Assembly: GCA_036674765.1 (NCBI GenBank)
Contig: JARVKI010000017.1
Coordinates: 62,001 to 126,000 of the forward strand
From: Seiridium cupressi
Lineage: Eukaryota; Ascomycota; Sordariomycetes; Amphisphaeriales; Sporocadaceae
Length of the DNA: 64,000 nt
Reading direction: 5' to 3'
The translations under genes and the position numbers were made by a program. Shown in pieces: positions 40,933 to 53,103 of this stretch (position 1 is its first letter; the number at the start of each line of letters is the position of its first letter). The notes beneath the pieces were generated by a model. That model searched no databases. It was not told the DNA's origin and saw only the letters and a list, made by a program, of their open reading frames with translations.

Positions 40933-43900
40933 ATGGCGCAACCGTACAGCCAACAGCTGGCCCTCGAGGCCCTCGACAACATAACTAAGGATCTGAGAGC
41001 CAAGTCAGCCGACTCCTTCCCTTCTTGTCACCAGAAAGATTACTTGCGCCTTATATGGGCTTTCACGAGACCTGCTTGTGGCAAAACGCTTACTAACACT
41101 TGTCCGCTACAACTTAGGGTCAGCGACGATAATAGGAAACATGCCGCTCAGCGATTACGAGAGCTCGTGGCGAGCACTTGCCGAGGTATGTGTACTTTTC
41201 AAGTAACTTTCTATGATTGTGAATACGGCGGGCCCGTAGACATCCGGAAGGACAGAGCTATGGCGATCGCGGCCAACGTCACAACAACAAACGGATTTCC
41301 ACTAGACATGACAACGGGTTGTCAAGGTCTGAAACCGGATTGCTAAGCTACATGCTATGACATTGGTTTATCGTTTGATGGTCAACTGGCTGTGCCTTTT
41401 TGGTCGAGATGAGCTACGCTCGTGGCAGGGAAGGTATTGCGCCAAGGCATACTACGCACGGCCTGACCAGACGACGTTCCGCTAGTTTGGCCCTGGATTG
41501 ACTACACCATTGAGATCGTGTGCTCAATATGCCTTCATCATCTTTCGAAATAGCGTTTGGTAGGGCCCCCTTAAATTGGCTAACCGTATTTAATTTACAG
41601 ATCAACCTAGTGATACTTTCACGGTCTTCTATAACCAAGTCAACAGCAAGATCACCAGTCTTGTGCATAGCAACATGTCCGCAGATCGCCTCGGTGGAGT
41701 TTATGCCATGGACGCTCTGGCCGATTTTGATGGGGTCGACGTGACGCTGAAGTATACCCGTTTTACCAACAACCTCAAAGGCATCCTTCGGGGACAGGAC
41801 ATAGTACCGATGCAGCCTGCAGCTGTAGCACTCGGCAAGCTTTGCAGACCTGGCGGCTCCCTCATCTCGGAACTGGTCGAGTCAGAAGTCAAGACATCAC
41901 TAGAGTGGCTCCAGTCAGAACGAGTCGAGGAAAAGAGATATAGTGCCGTTCTTGTCCTCCGTGAACTGGCCCGGAATGCGCCCACACTCATGTACTCTTA
42001 TGTCAGTCTCATCTTTGACCTGATCTGGGTAGGCCTCCGAGATTCTAGGCAACTCATCAGAGCCACTTCCGGTGAGACAGTCAGCGCCTGCTTTCGTATC
42101 ATCCGTGAACGAGATCAAGAGATGAAGCAGGCTTGGATGACCAAAATGTACAATGAGCTCATTGTTGGGCTCCGTATTAACTCTGTTGAGTCCATCCACG
42201 GCTCACTCTTGGTGCTCAAAGAGCTGCTCGAGCAAGGCGGCATGTTCATGCAGGAACACTACCAAGAGGCTTGCGAAATTGTTTTCCGCCACAAAGACCA
42301 TAAGGATCCCATCATCAGAAAGACAGTTGTCCTGCTCATTCCCAATCTCGCCAACTACGCTCCGGCCGAGTTTGCACACTCATATCTGCACAAGTTTATG
42401 CTCTATCTTTCCGGCATGTTGAAGAAGGATAAGGAGCGTAACGACGCTTTCCTGGCCATTGGCAACATCGCCAACTCCGTCAAGAGTGCTATTGCACCCT
42501 ACCTCGATGGAGTCCTCATATATGTGAGAGAAGGTCTCAGCATCCAGTCGAGAAGAAGAGGCTCAGTGGATCCGGTATTTGACTGCATCAGCAGATTGGC
42601 GGTTGCTGTAGGCCAAACCCTTAGCAAATACATGGAAGCTTTGCTGGATCCTATTTTCGCCTGCGAACTCACCCCAAAGCTCACACAAGCTTTAGTCGAC
42701 ATGGCTTTTTATATCCCACCGGTCAAGGCGACCATTCAGGAGCGACTTCTCGATATGCTTAGCAAAGTTCTTTGCGGCGAGCCCTTCAAGCCTCTTGGAG
42801 CGCCCACGCCAAACACACTCTCATCTGTACCCATCATACCAAAGGATACCAAAGATCCGCATGCGTATGAGCATCGCAAGGCTGAGATTAAGCTTGCCCT
42901 TAACACTCTTGGTAGTTTTGACTTCTCCGGTAAGTGACTCCCTTTCATTTCTACTGTTTGCCACGAAAATGCCCCCACGTCAATTCTTGCAGAGGCGCCA
43001 TTTCCAGAATACAGTCTTAACCAATTTTCAAGGTCATGTTTTGAACGAGTTTGTTCGCGACGTTGCCATCAAATACGTCGAAGATGACGACCCCCAAACT
43101 CGGGAGGCCGCCGCTTTGACCTGCTGCCAGCTTTACGTCCGAGATCCCATTGTCAATCAGACTAGCTATCATGCATTACAAGTGGTTGGCGACGTGATAG
43201 AGAAGCTGCTCACTGTAGGTGTGGCTGACCCGGAGGCCGACATTCGACGAACTGTTCTTGCAGCACTCGACGAACGATTCGACCATCATCTATCCAAGGC
43301 TGAGAACATCCGGACTCTCTTCTTCGCTCTCAATGATGAGGACTTTTCGATACGGGAGGTCGCCATCTCGATAATCGGTCGTCTTGCTCGTTATAACCCG
43401 GCTTATGTGATACCATCACTAAGGAAGACCTTGATCCAGATGCTCACTGAGCTCGAATATACTGATGTGGCTCGCAACAAAGAAGAGAGCGCAAAGCTGT
43501 TGAGTCTACTTGTGCAAAATGCCCAACTATTAATCAAGCCATACGTCGAGCCGATAATGGCTGTCCTCCTTCCTAAGGCGCGAGACCCAAGCTCAGCTGT
43601 TGCGGCTACCATCCTCAAAGCTATCGGAGAGCTTTGTACCGTAGGAGGTGAAGACATGCTCAAGCACAAGGACGGTTTGATGCCGATCATTATTGATGCC
43701 CTCCAGGATCAAAGCTCAACCGCAAAGCGTTTGGCAGCACTGCACACTCTCGGTCAGCTCGCTAGCAACAGCGGTTACGTGATTGATCCATATCTCGACT
43801 ACCCCCAGCTGCTGGAGCTACTTCAGAACATCATTCGTGCGGAGCCCCAACGTGGGCCACTACGTCAGGAGACCATCAAGCTTATGGGTATACTTGGTGC

Positions 43901-46900
43901 TCTGGATCCCTACAGACACCAACAAGTCGAGGAGAAGACGCCCGACGCTTCCAAAAACGCGGAGTCTTCGCGCATGACTGATATCTCTCTGATGATGACT
44001 GGTCTCACCCCGTCCAGTAAGGAGTATTACCCGACCGTTGCAATCAATGCACTTCTCAACATTCTTAAGGACCAGTCACTTCAGCCGCATCATGCCAGCG
44101 TTATTGAAGCCATCATGGCCATCTTTAGAACCCTGGGGCTCGAGTGTGTTTCATTCTTGGACCGCATCATTCCCGCTTTCCTTCAAGTGATCAAGACATC
44201 ACCACTCAACAGGTTGGAGTCGTACTTCAACCAGCTTGCTACACTAGTGAGCATTGTGAGGCAGCACATCCGAAACTTCCTTCCGGATATTGTTGAAACA
44301 TTGCGGGAGTACTGGGGTAGGGCGTCTGGTTCTCTGCAATCCACAATATTATCCTTGGTGGAGGCTATTTCCAGGTCACTCGAAGGGGAGTTCAAGGTCT
44401 ATCTGGCAGGCCTCTTGCCCATGATGCTGAGCATTCTTGATAAGGATGCTTCCACCAAGAGGATTCCTTCGGAGAAGGTATTACACGCTTTTTTGGTCTT
44501 CGGTGCTAGTGCTGAAGAGTATATGCATCTCATTGTCCCGGTTATTGTCCAGACTTTTGAGAAGCCAGGCCAACCAAGTTTCCTTCGGAAATCCGCGATC
44601 GAGACCATCGGCAAGATCTCGCGACAGGTAAATCTCAATGACTATGCTGCCAAGATCATCCACCCTCTGGCACGGGTCCTCTCTACCAGTGCAGAGTCAT
44701 CCCTCCGTTTAGCAGCACTTGACACATTGTGCGCACTCATTCAACAACTTGGAAAGGACTACCTCCACTTTATGGGTACTGTCAACAAGGTCCTCCAGGC
44801 ATATCCCATCCAGCACCAAAACTATGATCTGCTCATCAGCAAATTGCAGAAAGGGGAGGGCTTACCGCAAGACCTTAGCTCCCAGACCGGGTTTATTGAC
44901 CAGCAGGATGAGCCATCATTTGCCGAGCTCGGTGGCAAGAAGCTTGAGATGAATGCCATTCATCTCAAGAGCGCGTGGGATACCAAGGGTAAATCAACTA
45001 AGGAGGATTGGCAAGAGTGGCTTCGGAGATTCAGCACAACGTTGCTGACCGAATCCCCCAACCACGCTCTTCGCGCTTGCGCCGTACTCGCAAGCGTTTA
45101 CCTTCCGCTAGCTCGCGAACTATTCAACTCCGCATTTGTGTCCTGCTGGAGCGAGCTTTACGAACAGTTCCAAGACGAGCTGATTGCAAACATCGAGAAT
45201 GCCATCAGGTCCGAAAACGTACCGCCTGATTTGCTTGGATTACTGCTTAACCTGGCCGAATTCATGGAGCACGATGACAAAGCCCTGCCCATCGATATCA
45301 GGGTGTTGGGACGCGAGGCAGCGCGCTGCCATGCGTATGCTAAAGCACTGCATTACAAGGAACTGGAGTTTTTGCAGGACCAGAGTGGACCCGCGGTGGA
45401 GGCGTTGATCGTTATCAATAATCAGCTCCAACAATACGATGCTGCTATTGGCATTCTTCGTAAGGCTCAGCTGTACAAGGACGGGATACAGCTTAGAGAG
45501 ACCTGGTTCGAGAAACTCGAGAGATGGGACGAGGCTCTGGCCTTCTACACCAAGAGAGAGAAGGAAGTACCCCCCGACCAAGTTGTGCCTATTGATATTG
45601 TCATGGGCAAGATGCGGTGTCTACATGCTCTCGGCGAATGGGACGCACTCGCCAATATTGCCAGCAACGCCTGGTCTAACTCAGCCCCAGAGATTCAGCG
45701 TCGCATCGCCGGCCTTGCGACTGCTGCTGCATGGGGCCAAAACAAGTGGGATTCCATGGACAGATATTTGCAGTCCATGAAGCATCAATCTCCCGACCGC
45801 TCGTTCTTCGGTGCAATCTTGGCACTGCACCGTAACCAATTCCAGAAAGCAGCAGACTGCATTCAACAAACTCGTGAGGGTCTTGATACGGAGCTGAGTG
45901 CGCTTGTTAGCGAATCGTACAACCGAGCATACCAAGTAGTTGTTCGTGTGCAGATGCTTGCTGAGCTTGAAGAGCTCATCGTTTACAAGCAAGCGGATGG
46001 GGAGAAGAAGGAAACCATCCGGCACACATGGGAAGCTCGCCTTAAGGGCTGCCAACGCAATGTTGAAGTATGGCAACGAATGCTTAGATTGCGTAACCTT
46101 GTCATTACTCCCCAGGAGAACATGAACATGTGGATCAAGTTTGCCAACCTCTGTAGGAAGTCTAACCGGATGGGCTTGGCCGAGAAGTCGCTCAAGCAAC
46201 TGATTGGCATTGAACAACCACTTGAGTCCATTATCCCATACTGGGCCGACACCGAACTCGGAGTGGTCAGACAGCCGGGAAGGCCACAGCCCGGCCAAGG
46301 CATCCCTCCTCAGGTCATCTATGCTGTCTTGAAGTACCAGTGGGAGCTCGGTCAAACGCAACAAAAATGCCGCGAAGAGCAGTATGATGAGAAGACTTTA
46401 ACATGTCTTCGCCAATTCACCGAGGATACCGCCTTAGCTTTCGAGATGAACAGAACAAGCATTGCCGCTGAGATGCCTAACATGCAGAACGGCCAGAATC
46501 TTGATATGCATCTTGCCATGCATTCCCGAAAAGCGCCACAGCATGCACTCGAAGCACTCCAAGAACAGACTGAACTGCTAGCCAAGTGCTACCTTCGACA
46601 AGGTGAATGGCAGATCGCATTGAACAAGAATGACTGGCAGTACAATAATGTACAAGATATTTTGGCAGCTTACTCGCAAGCGACGAAGTATAGTCCACAG
46701 TCGTACAAGGCCTGGCATGCTTGGGCTCTGGCCAATTTCGAGATCGTTCAGGCTCTTACGTCGACACAGAACGATAGGACAGCACCGCGACCAGACTCTG
46801 CTGTGATCGTCAACCATGTCGTCCCAGCAGTCCAAGGTTTCTTCAAATCAATCGCACTATCGTCCGGTAGTTCCCTTCAAGATACGCTTAGACTGCTGAC

Positions 46901-48941
46901 CTTGTGGTTCGCCCATGGTGGTAGTAACGAAGTTAATAGCGCCGTTGTCCAGGGTTTCGCTACAGTCAGCGTCGATACATGGCTTGAAGTAATACCGCAG
47001 CTGATTGCTAGAATCAATCAGCGCAACGCTCGAGTCAGACAATCGATCCACAATCTGCTAGCAGACGTAGGACGTAACCATCCGCAGGCCCTGGTCTATC
47101 CGCTCACGGTGGCCATGAAGTCTGCGCAGAGTACCCGCAGGTCGCAGTCCGCAGCTCTCATCATGGACAGTATGCGTGCGCACAGTCCCAAGCTCGTGGA
47201 GCAGGCAGACATTGTCAGTCATGAGTTGATCCGAGTTGCCGTACTGTGGCACGAGCAATGGCACGAAGGACTCGAAGAGGCTTCCCGTCTCTACTTCGGC
47301 GACCACAACATTCAGGGCATGTTTGCCACCTTGGGGCCACTCCACGACCAGCTTGAAGCGGGACCTGAAACGCTTAGAGAAGTCAGTTTCGCGCAAACGT
47401 TCGGTCGAGACTTGGCGGAGGCTCGCGACTGGTGTCGCCAGTATGAGCAAAGCCAGGATGTGAATGATCTCAACCAGGCATGGGATCTGTACTACCAAGT
47501 TTTCCGAAGGATCGGCCGTCAGCTCCCACAGATGACATCACTCGAACTCACCTACTGTTCCCCCAAATTGCAGCATTCTAAGAATCTTGACTTGGCTGTT
47601 CCTGGTACATACCGAAGTGGTACGCCTGTTGTTCGCATCATCGGATTTGACTCGACCTTCAGCGTGATCAACTCGAAGCAAAGGCCGCGAAAGTTGAACA
47701 TTACCGGCAGCGACGGCACTTCATATGCTTTCCTCCTCAAGGGCCACGAGGATATCCGCCAGGACGAACGGTGTATGCAGCTTTTCGGCCTTTGCAACAC
47801 CCTATTGGCGAACGACTCGGAATGTTACAAGCGCCATCTCGGCATTCAACGCTATCCGGCAATCCCCCTCAGTCAGAACTCGGGTTTACTTGGCTGGGTG
47901 CCCAACAGTGACACTCTCCATGTGCTCATTAGGGAATACCGTGAGAGCCGGAAGATCCTCCTCAACATTGAGCACCGCATCATGTTGCAGATGGCACCGG
48001 ACTATGACAACCTCACCCTCATGCAGAAGGTCGAGGTCTTCGGCTACGCCCTCGACAATACGACCGGTCAAGACCTGTACCGAGTACTCTGGCTGAAGAG
48101 CAAGTCATCGGAAGCATGGTTGGAACGACGTACCAACTACACTCGCTCCTTGGGCGTGATGAGCATAGTGGGCTACATTCTAGGCCTAGGAGATCGTCAT
48201 CCCAGCAACTTGATGCTTGATCGCATTACCGGCAAGATCATCCACATTGATTTCGGTGATTGTTTCGAGGTTGCATGCAAGCGTGACAAGTACCCTGAGC
48301 AGGTGCCGTTCCGCCTCACGCGTATGCTCACCTATGCTATGGAGGTCAGCAATATTGAGGGAAGCTTCCGCATAACCTGCGAGCATGTCATGCGTGTCTT
48401 GCGTGAGAACAAGGAGAGTGTTATGGCTGTGCTTGAAGCTGTGAGTTAATCTGCACCCCTGAATGATCCCTTCGAGCCCGGGTTGCTAACCAAGATTTGA
48501 CAGTTCATTCACGACCCCCTCCTGACGTGGCGTCTTACCAAGACTGCGTCGCCAGCTGGGCCAAATTTTGCTACTGACAATAGCCATGCTCCTCGTGCAC
48601 GTCGGCCCTCCATCCTTAATGCTGAACATCCACCTTCCGAGTATCTGGCAGCCCAGCAACATGCACCTGATGCATCAGTTACTGCCGGTGGTCCTCCTCG
48701 AGCCCGTGCTCGTACCAATTCGAGCGCGGTACCTAATGGTATCGAGGGACCAATGGAGGCTGACTCGCAGAACGCGCGTGCTCTTGAGGTTCTCGACAGA
48801 GTCTCTCAGAAGCTGAACGGTCGCGATTTCAAGCCTGGCGAGGAGCTCGAGGTTAATGCCCAGGTGAATAAGCTGATCATGGAGGCCACGAGATTAGAGA
48901 ACTTGTGCCAACACTACATTGGTTGGTGTTCCTTCTGGTGA
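40933..48941 (+). CDS. tor: TOR serine/threonine protein kinase, 2437 aa
   Basis: Exons are 40933-41003, 41118-41185, 41601-42929, 43033-48440 and 48504-48941 (7314 nt); all joins keep frame. Residues 1 to about 1200 are HEAT repeats. A FAT domain (about 1250-1830) is followed by the FRB domain, with Ser1907 in EEASRLYFG, the residue whose change gives rapamycin resistance in other TORs. The PI3K-like kinase domain has Lys2059 (LLKGHEDIRQD), the catalytic loop GDRHPSNLML (Asp2210, Asn2215) and DFG at Asp2229. The C-terminus is a FATC domain ending HYIGWCSFW. TOR controls growth, translation, autophagy and nitrogen signalling as the core of TORC1 and TORC2. Size and order are normal. The first two exons are tiny (71 and 68 nt), and the second intron is unusually long at 415 nt. 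Confidence 0.97.
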
Positions 48942-49723
48942 GCCACGGATCGAACTGTACACTGGCTCGTAGCGCAATGTCCTGCGGTGATTTCTGATTT
49001 CGTGAATGATTTGGTTTCTGTGGGGCGTGTTGGAGTATTCATGGTGCGTTGTCTTGTGTAGACAGGCAAGGCGTTAAGTTCGGGCGGAGGACTCATTCAT
49101 AGAAAGTCGCGGAGGGCCGCCACGGCACTCGATAGTTGGCCAGATAGGAAGCAAGGGTATCGCTCTCAGATCTGACCAAAGGCATGGATCGCATAAATGG
49201 TTGTTCTTCAAAAGGTTCCAGGGTGGTTTTCAGATCCTCGAGAGATGATGGTAGTGTAGCAGCTGCGAAGATTTGACTGTTCTCAATGATGCGTGCTCGG
49301 TGTTCTTTACATTTGCAATGTCACTAACAAAGGGTGCAAGGACACGAACCCAGGCCAGTGATGGACAGCTGTAGGGATGGCGTGACTACCTACATGTAGT
49401 ACATTGTATTGTTGCCGAGCTAGCACTAGATGGAACCGGGAACAGGGTCCCGGTCCTTGAACGTCAGGGTCTAAGAGGCTGTGCCTGTGCCGCAACACAG
49501 CCTGCAGCCATGTTTCAATCCCCCAATCCCACATGTATACATCTGCGGGAGATATATATTTTGTGTAGCCTGACTTGTCTCCAAGCTCAGCCGTCCTCAC
49601 AAACCCAAGCGCAACCTACCGCTTCGCTGGAACCATTGTGATTATTGAACTATTTTGTTTCCCGCAGTACGGCGCGTCTGATTGAAGACAGTGATAAGCA
49701 CTCTCCTAGAAGCCTACTTCCAG
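48942..49723. other. Intergenic, 0.8 kb
   Basis: Holds the 3' end of TOR and the upstream region of the small membrane protein. A plausible acceptor (TTTCCCGCAG) ends near 49668 and could belong to an upstream leader exon of the next gene. Nothing else recognised. Confidence 0.45.
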
Positions 49724-50203
49724 ATGTTGGGGTTTTGGTGGACATGCTTCTACATCCTCACCGCGATAATCTGGGCCGCGATATCTCTAGAGTTATGGTT
49801 CGAGGCCGAAGGCGCGGAGAAAAGAATCAACCGCGCCTTGCGTGATCTGCAACCCGTCTCCTCTGACCATGGCCCAGACCACGAGGAGACGGGACATGAT
49901 GTACGAGACCCGGAGCACGACAAGGAACAAGAGAAAAGAGCAGAGGAAGGCGGCGCCGGGGCAACGAAGCCTGATGAGCCTATATTCGGGAAGCGGAAGA
50001 TATTCGCCTACGTCGCTATTCAGAGCAATTGCTGGATGAGACTGGTCTCCGGCTGGCGGGACGATGATGGCTTTTGGTGGTGGGGTAGGTTGATCTGGTC
50101 GGTCCTTGGGACTGCGCTGTTGGCATATTTGTTGGGTAGCATGGGCTGGATACGTTATCAACAGCGGAAGCGTAAGAGGGCAGTGACGATGGGTCTCCGA
50201 TGA
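49724..50203 (+). CDS. Putative small two-helix membrane protein, about 159 aa
   Basis: The open frame begins after a TGA just before 49682; the first ATG is at 49724, giving 159 aa. A first hydrophobic segment, MLGFWWTCFYILTAIIWAAI, lies at the very start. A charged middle is rich in Asp, Glu, His and Lys. A second membrane segment (RLIWSVLGTALLAYLLGSMG) precedes a basic tail, RYQQRKRKRAV. An aromatic patch, WRDDDGFWWWGR, sits before helix 2. No family recognised. A spliced upstream exon is possible because in-frame residues before the ATG (LLEAYFQ) look like part of the same helix. Codon use and the two-helix layout support a real gene, but the start is uncertain. Confidence 0.45.
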   Translation: MLGFWWTCFYILTAIIWAAISLELWFEAEGAEKRINRALRDLQPVSSDHGPDHEETGHDVRDPEHDKEQEKRAEEGGAGATKPDEPIFGKRKIFAYVAIQSNCWMRLVSGWRDDDGFWWWGRLIWSVLGTALLAYLLGSMGWIRYQQRKRKRAVTMGLR

Positions 50204-50670
50204 CGGGGCAACTGAAACTTGACTGGAATAAAATTGAGGCTGTAGTAGTTGCTGTTTATGGGTATTGGGTATGGTGGCTCTCAGTACTACCTCTGGTGTC
50301 GTGTACATACGGATAAAAGAGCTTGAAGAGGATCGAGGCACATCATATATTTTGATTAGTGGCTAATGCAATGGAATCAGGTCGCCGGTTTGACGTTACT
50401 GGTCTCGGGTTTTCGGATTTCGGATGCCTGCAGCCAAGGTCCTGTCATTGGAACAAGATAAAAAAAAGCTCTATCAATCTCGAGTGGTTACATGTGTAGA
50501 TTACAGCTGTTTGGCACTGTAAAGGCAACAGACGTGCAGAGTGTGTCTGTGCCTCTTTCCGTTTGCAAGGACTGTCTGAGCCTCTGCAGACTTTTGCGCC
50601 CGGTTTCCAATACCATACCGAAGCCTCAGCCCTTCCATTGAAATTCACACCTTCTCCCGAGCTTGTCGAC
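50204..50670. other. Intergenic, 467 bp
   Basis: Upstream region of the dioxygenase-like gene. The open frame of that gene continues upstream to 50563 without an ATG. No other feature. Confidence 0.5.
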
Positions 50671-52887
50671 ATGCCTTCTGACAAATCATCGAGAAAGCGC
50701 GGCGATGACCTTTCGACACCACGATATATTACGAACAAACCAATGAAAGAAAGAACATCCGAAAACGACGTTGAAGCCTTAAGGCTTGCTAAGCTTGCCC
50801 AAGAGATCCTCTTGAAGAAGAGAGACAAGTCGGCAACAGAACGCAAGAGCAAACACGCGGCCAAGAGCCAAGCAGCTGATGGAGCGTACGAGATAGGCGA
50901 TGGGCCAGAGGGGGACGCGGATCCAGGAGTCACCGTAGATACCGGTCCCAATGTATCAAAGGGCGTGGATATCGAAAGCAACCACGACGAACAGCACGTT
51001 GACGGAAGTGTGCCCGACTCAGCACTCTATACGACATTTCAAGACCCAAATCGTCCCGACGTCAAACTACCGCTCAAGTCAATGTACGAAGAGGATGAAA
51101 ACATTGCAGAGTGGCCCAAGAAGAACGACCCGGTTCCCGGTGCTTACAGATGGTCCTGGTCCAACATCGGCTTTCCCCACGATGACAATCTTGCAGTCAA
51201 AAGTTTCGAGGACGCTACCTATATTGAGCGTGACGAACCTTTCGTTGCTCAGCTTACCCGCGATATCGCCAATCTCCAGAATAAACCTGCAAAAGACGTC
51301 GCAGACCATGGATCTCTTAAGACGATCTACAAACATAAGCGGACCATAGAGAGTTTTTCTCTCCATAGTCGTAAAGTGGTCAAGGTTCAGTTTGAGGATG
51401 CAGACGTTCATAAGAAGGAGCCCACTTACGATGTCCTACAAACAGCACGGGAGCTTGAGAAAGAGATCGACAGGGGAATGGGTCAGCAGCCAGCGCTGAA
51501 GGTCGAGCAGTGGGTTGCAACACAACTCCTATTATGCTTAGGCGGTCAGGTGGGCGGAAGAACACAAGACTACTGGAAAAGAGTTCGAGATCTCGCGCAG
51601 CAGCAACTGCACTTGAATAAGGATCTCGAAGCCAAGGCACTTCGGCAGATGGACGAAGGTATTTCTCATGATACTGCATTTGTGCAGATGCTCAAAGTGG
51701 TCAAGGTCTGTCTCCCAAGGAAGGCTTTCAACCCGTACTTCCAGGCTCGAAGAGACGAATACGCAGTCAAGAACAACTTATTCTATCACGCTGAAGACGC
51801 AGATATTGTCATGGTCTTGGATAAGAACAACAAGATCATTGCATTTGTGTGCGCTGAGGCTTTTCGGAAGTTACTTACTAAAGGCGTGGAGAAGGATGTT
51901 GCCCAGGCACTGGAGACGTACAGTACCATGAATGCTGTGCCTTTTCCGGATATGACAAGACACGGCCTGCACTGGATCAATTGGCTGGTCGAGCGACCGG
52001 ATCTCGATTTCCGCGGCTTGAAGAATGACTGTCGATTGGCAAAGTCCGGCGTGTACCACTTCGGCACTCGTTTCCCTGTCGGCCACTTCAATGGTGTGCC
52101 ACGAGCAACGAATGATTTGTCGGGACGAGTAAGCGAGGGAAATGGACTACCTCTGATGGAATTGAGATATAGCGCATTGGGTGCGTGCACAGAAGTCGTG
52201 GGGTTCTTCTTCAATATTCTCGACACTGAGTTATTCCGGGAATATAAGGCGGTAGCCAAGGAGGTAAGGAAGTTGGAGTACATACCCTTTGCAACTCGTC
52301 GCGAAGACGAGATCTTTGTTATGCGCGCCGCTTTAATCAATCTTATGACCAATGAGCACAAGGACAAGGGCGATTGGCATTACGGTCTGGCGGGGCTGGT
52401 GTCGATGGGAGACTTCAGGGGAGGCGATCTTCTCCTGCGTGACTTGGGTCTGCGCATCAAGAGCCCACCGGGCTGTGTGCAGCTAATTCGAGGAAGAGAA
52501 CTGCGGCATTCCATCACGAAATGGACTGGGAGACGATTTGTCGTTGTGAACGTCACTCATGAAGCCGTCCGACGATGGGCGCGCAAGCAAATGGGAGACC
52601 CCGTTGTTACTGGCACCACGACCCAACAGGACAGCTGCCAGGACGCCAATCCAGAGGATCATGTTCCCGAAGAGGACAGGGTTCTTTCATATCAAGAGAT
52701 GTTTCCCGAGGTGACGATGTCGGATTCGGACGAGTTTGCTTCGGATAAAGAGTCTGAACGTTCTATGGAGGGTGGCCCCAGAGCTCGTAGGGCAGGACTA
52801 CGCAGACCTCGGAGCGGCAATTCATCAGATGCTGACACAGAAGCCAACGAGAAGGGCGACAGCAAGAAATCCCGCAAGAAACTATGA
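50671..52887 (+). CDS. Putative Fe(II)/2-oxoglutarate-dependent dioxygenase-like protein, 738 aa
   Basis: A single exon from the first ATG of the frame. The N-terminal 150 residues are polar and disordered, with basic patches (SSRKRGDD) suggesting nuclear targeting. The C-terminal third carries an arrangement expected of the double-stranded beta-helix fold: His563-x-Asp565 (NEHKDKGDW), a GDFRGGDLLLRDLG strand pair, the distal His613 (ELRHSI), and Arg621/Arg622 (TGRRFVVV) as candidates for 2-oxoglutarate binding. This layout is like fungal TET/JBP-type and related nucleic-acid-modifying dioxygenases, but family membership is inferred from the motif pattern only. An acidic/basic tail ends KKSRKKL. 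No transposase-like domain is visible in the gene or beside it. The substrate is unknown; DNA, RNA or protein hydroxylation are all possible. Confidence 0.65.
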   Translation: MPSDKSSRKRGDDLSTPRYITNKPMKERTSENDVEALRLAKLAQEILLKKRDKSATERKSKHAAKSQAADGAYEIGDGPEGDADPGVTVDTGPNVSKGVDIESNHDEQHVDGSVPDSALYTTFQDPNRPDVKLPLKSMYEEDENIAEWPKKNDPVPGAYRWSWSNIGFPHDDNLAVKSFEDATYIERDEPFVAQLTRDIANLQNKPAKDVADHGSLKTIYKHKRTIESFSLHSRKVVKVQFEDADVHKKEPTYDVLQTARELEKEIDRGMGQQPALKVEQWVATQLLLCLGGQVGGRTQDYWKRVRDLAQQQLHLNKDLEAKALRQMDEGISHDTAFVQMLKVVKVCLPRKAFNPYFQARRDEYAVKNNLFYHAEDADIVMVLDKNNKIIAFVCAEAFRKLLTKGVEKDVAQALETYSTMNAVPFPDMTRHGLHWINWLVERPDLDFRGLKNDCRLAKSGVYHFGTRFPVGHFNGVPRATNDLSGRVSEGNGLPLMELRYSALGACTEVVGFFFNILDTELFREYKAVAKEVRKLEYIPFATRREDEIFVMRAALINLMTNEHKDKGDWHYGLAGLVSMGDFRGGDLLLRDLGLRIKSPPGCVQLIRGRELRHSITKWTGRRFVVVNVTHEAVRRWARKQMGDPVVTGTTTQQDSCQDANPEDHVPEEDRVLSYQEMFPEVTMSDSDEFASDKESERSMEGGPRARRAGLRRPRSGNSSDADTEANEKGDSKKSRKKL

Positions 52888-53103
52888 AGCATCGTTACTA
52901 AGAGCAACACCCGAGGCCGGAGGCGGACATTAGGCACGAACGACAGACTTCCACAAGATGTAATTTCTGATATGGTGCGGAGGATACTAATATAATGAAG
53001 AAGGGAGAATAAAAGCAAAAGGGGAACGCCAGTTGTATTTATTTGATGGTGTTCTTGTTGAGTGCTAGATCATCGAGCAATTATCGGTAAACACCCTTCG
53101 ACT

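Noticed and set aside
42795..43032. Extension of the TOR frame upstream of 43033 with its own ATG
   Set aside because: It overlaps the previous coding exon in another frame. The homologous chain (SFDFS then GHVLNEFVRD) is restored by a normal 103-nt intron, so the upstream part is not coding in that frame.
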